Assembly: GCA_016783285.1 (NCBI GenBank)
Contig: JADHWW010000098.1
Coordinates: forward strand, 1-5,718
Length of the DNA stretch: 5,718 nucleotides
Source of the DNA: Anaerolineae bacterium
GTDB taxonomy: Bacteria; Chloroflexota; Anaerolineae; B4-G1
Reading direction: 5' to 3'
This document shows, one piece after another, positions 5,183-5,718 of the stretch (position 1 is the first letter of the stretch; every line of letters starts with the position of its first letter). The position numbers were made by a program, and so were the translations under genes. Below the pieces are notes generated by a model. It ran no database searches and was not told the origin of the DNA. It saw only the letters and a list, made by a program, of their open reading frames with translations.

Positions 5183-5718
5183 CGCGATGTAGACCTCCGG
5201 TACTTGTCGAGCCAGCGGCGGCGACGGTCGGGAGACCTTGCCGAACGGTCGGGAGACCTTGCCGAACGGTCGGGAGACCTTGCCGAACGGTCGGGAGACC
5301 TTGCCGAACGGAATGTGCTCAGGAGCCGCCGGGCGGCCTGATCCCAGGTGAACCGGGCTGCCTGAGCGAGCCCACGGGTGATCATCCTCTGGCGCAGGTC
5401 GGCGTTCTCCAGCACGCGGGCTAGTGCCTCGGCCAGTCCGTCGGCATCGAGTGGGTCCACCAGCAACGGTGCGTCGCCCGCGACTTCAGGGAGCGAGGAG
5501 GTCTTGGAGCAGACGACCGGGACGCCGCAGGCCATCGCTTCCAGCACGGGCAGCCCGAATCCTTCGTATAGCGATGGAAAGGCGAAGAGGGCTGCGCCAC
5601 GGTACAGCGCCGGCAGGTCGGTATCGTCCACGAAGCCCAGCAGGCGCACGCGCTCGTCGTGCTTCTCCGCCTCGGCGAAGATGTTCTGGTAGAGCCAGCC
5701 CCGGCCACCGGCGATGAG
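5179..5718 (-). CDS. GT4-family glycosyltransferase, 5' end beyond the window
   Basis: The frame is open to the window edge, so only the last 179 residues are seen. They form the C-terminal nucleotide-sugar-binding half of a GT-B fold enzyme of family GT4, which transfers a sugar from an activated donor, usually at the cytoplasmic face of the membrane in polysaccharide or glycolipid synthesis. LIAGGRGW opens the segment, [19 protein letters not shown] follows, and then the GT4 EX7E signature EGFGLPVLE (E52 and E60 of the visible part) and GVPVVCS. The family-like sequence ends near RRLLSTF. After it come four in-frame copies of the heptapeptide SARSPDR and a basic tail ([15 protein letters not shown]), which the family does not need. 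The GTG at 5649 is an internal valine, not the start. The stop overlaps the next start as ATGA. Donor and acceptor cannot be told. Confidence 0.93.
   Translation of the reverse strand, partial: LIAGGRGWLYQNIFAEAEKHDERVRLLGFVDDTDLPALYRGAALFAFPSLYEGFGLPVLEAMACGVPVVCSKTSSLPEVAGDAPLLVDPLDADGLAEALARVLENADLRQRMITRGLAQAARFTWDQAARRLLSTFRSARSPDRSARSPDRSARSPDRSARSPDRRRRWLDKYRRSTSR
5225..5308. repeat. four perfect tandem copies of a 21-bp unit
   Basis: The unit beginning CGGTCGGGAGACC and ending TTGCCGAA occurs four times without a single difference and is followed by three bases of a fifth copy. The length is a multiple of three, so copy number changes keep the glycosyltransferase frame; on the minus strand it adds SARSPDR per unit. 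Each unit holds a small palindrome (GGTC-GGGA-GACC). Perfect identity suggests recent expansion. Confidence 0.95.

Noticed and set aside
5225..5308. The 21-bp array as a CRISPR array
   Set aside because: The units are directly adjacent and identical, with no spacers between them.
4553..5341. A 262-codon plus-strand frame across the right-hand operon
   Set aside because: It runs antisense through three minus-strand genes that have clear family motifs and coupled starts; its composition is a by-product of the repeats.

Overview
The window is a GC-rich bacterial chromosomal segment holding two gene groups that point at each other. The style of the genes (TPR proteins of mixed architecture, a YfcE-type phosphoesterase, a small beta-flower protein, and short tandem repeats such as the heptamer that translates as NPQSAI) suggests a Chloroflexota (Anaerolineae-like) genome. 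That placement is inference from familiarity, because no marker gene is present.

Plus strand, left half: an uncharacterised 203-residue protein (50-661) is followed after 23 bases by an 822-residue TPR protein (685-3153). A strong Shine-Dalgarno site selects a TTG start for the TPR gene. A 39-codon reading frame overlaps the TPR stop as TGATG and may be a small coupled gene. A metallophosphoesterase of the YfcE/MJ0936 type follows (start at 3321). It lies behind an extended -10 promoter so close to its ATG that the mRNA is probably leaderless.

Middle (about 3890-4200): the end of the phosphoesterase gene carries a perfect TTGACA-N16-TATAAT promoter whose -10 box contains the stop codon. Directly behind it is a GNAT acetyltransferase remnant of about 77 codons without start or C-terminus. 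The remnant meets a membrane-protein gene coming from the other strand, with a long hairpin at the junction. This looks like a rearrangement or deletion scar.

Minus strand, right half: a compact operon reads leftward from the window edge. It contains a GT4 glycosyltransferase (5' end outside the window), a small beta-flower repeat protein overlapping it as ATGA, and a six-helix membrane protein three bases further on. Two genes of this operon carry tandem repeats inside the reading frame: four perfect 21-bp units in the glycosyltransferase tail, and five 7-bp units at the N-terminus of the membrane protein. The glycosyltransferase and membrane protein suggest cell-surface glycan work; the role of the small protein is unknown.

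I found no rRNA, tRNA, CRISPR array, complete mobile element or recognisable defence system. The unusual parts are the scar at 3890-4200, the in-frame repeats, and the poorly known architecture of the TPR and beta-flower proteins.
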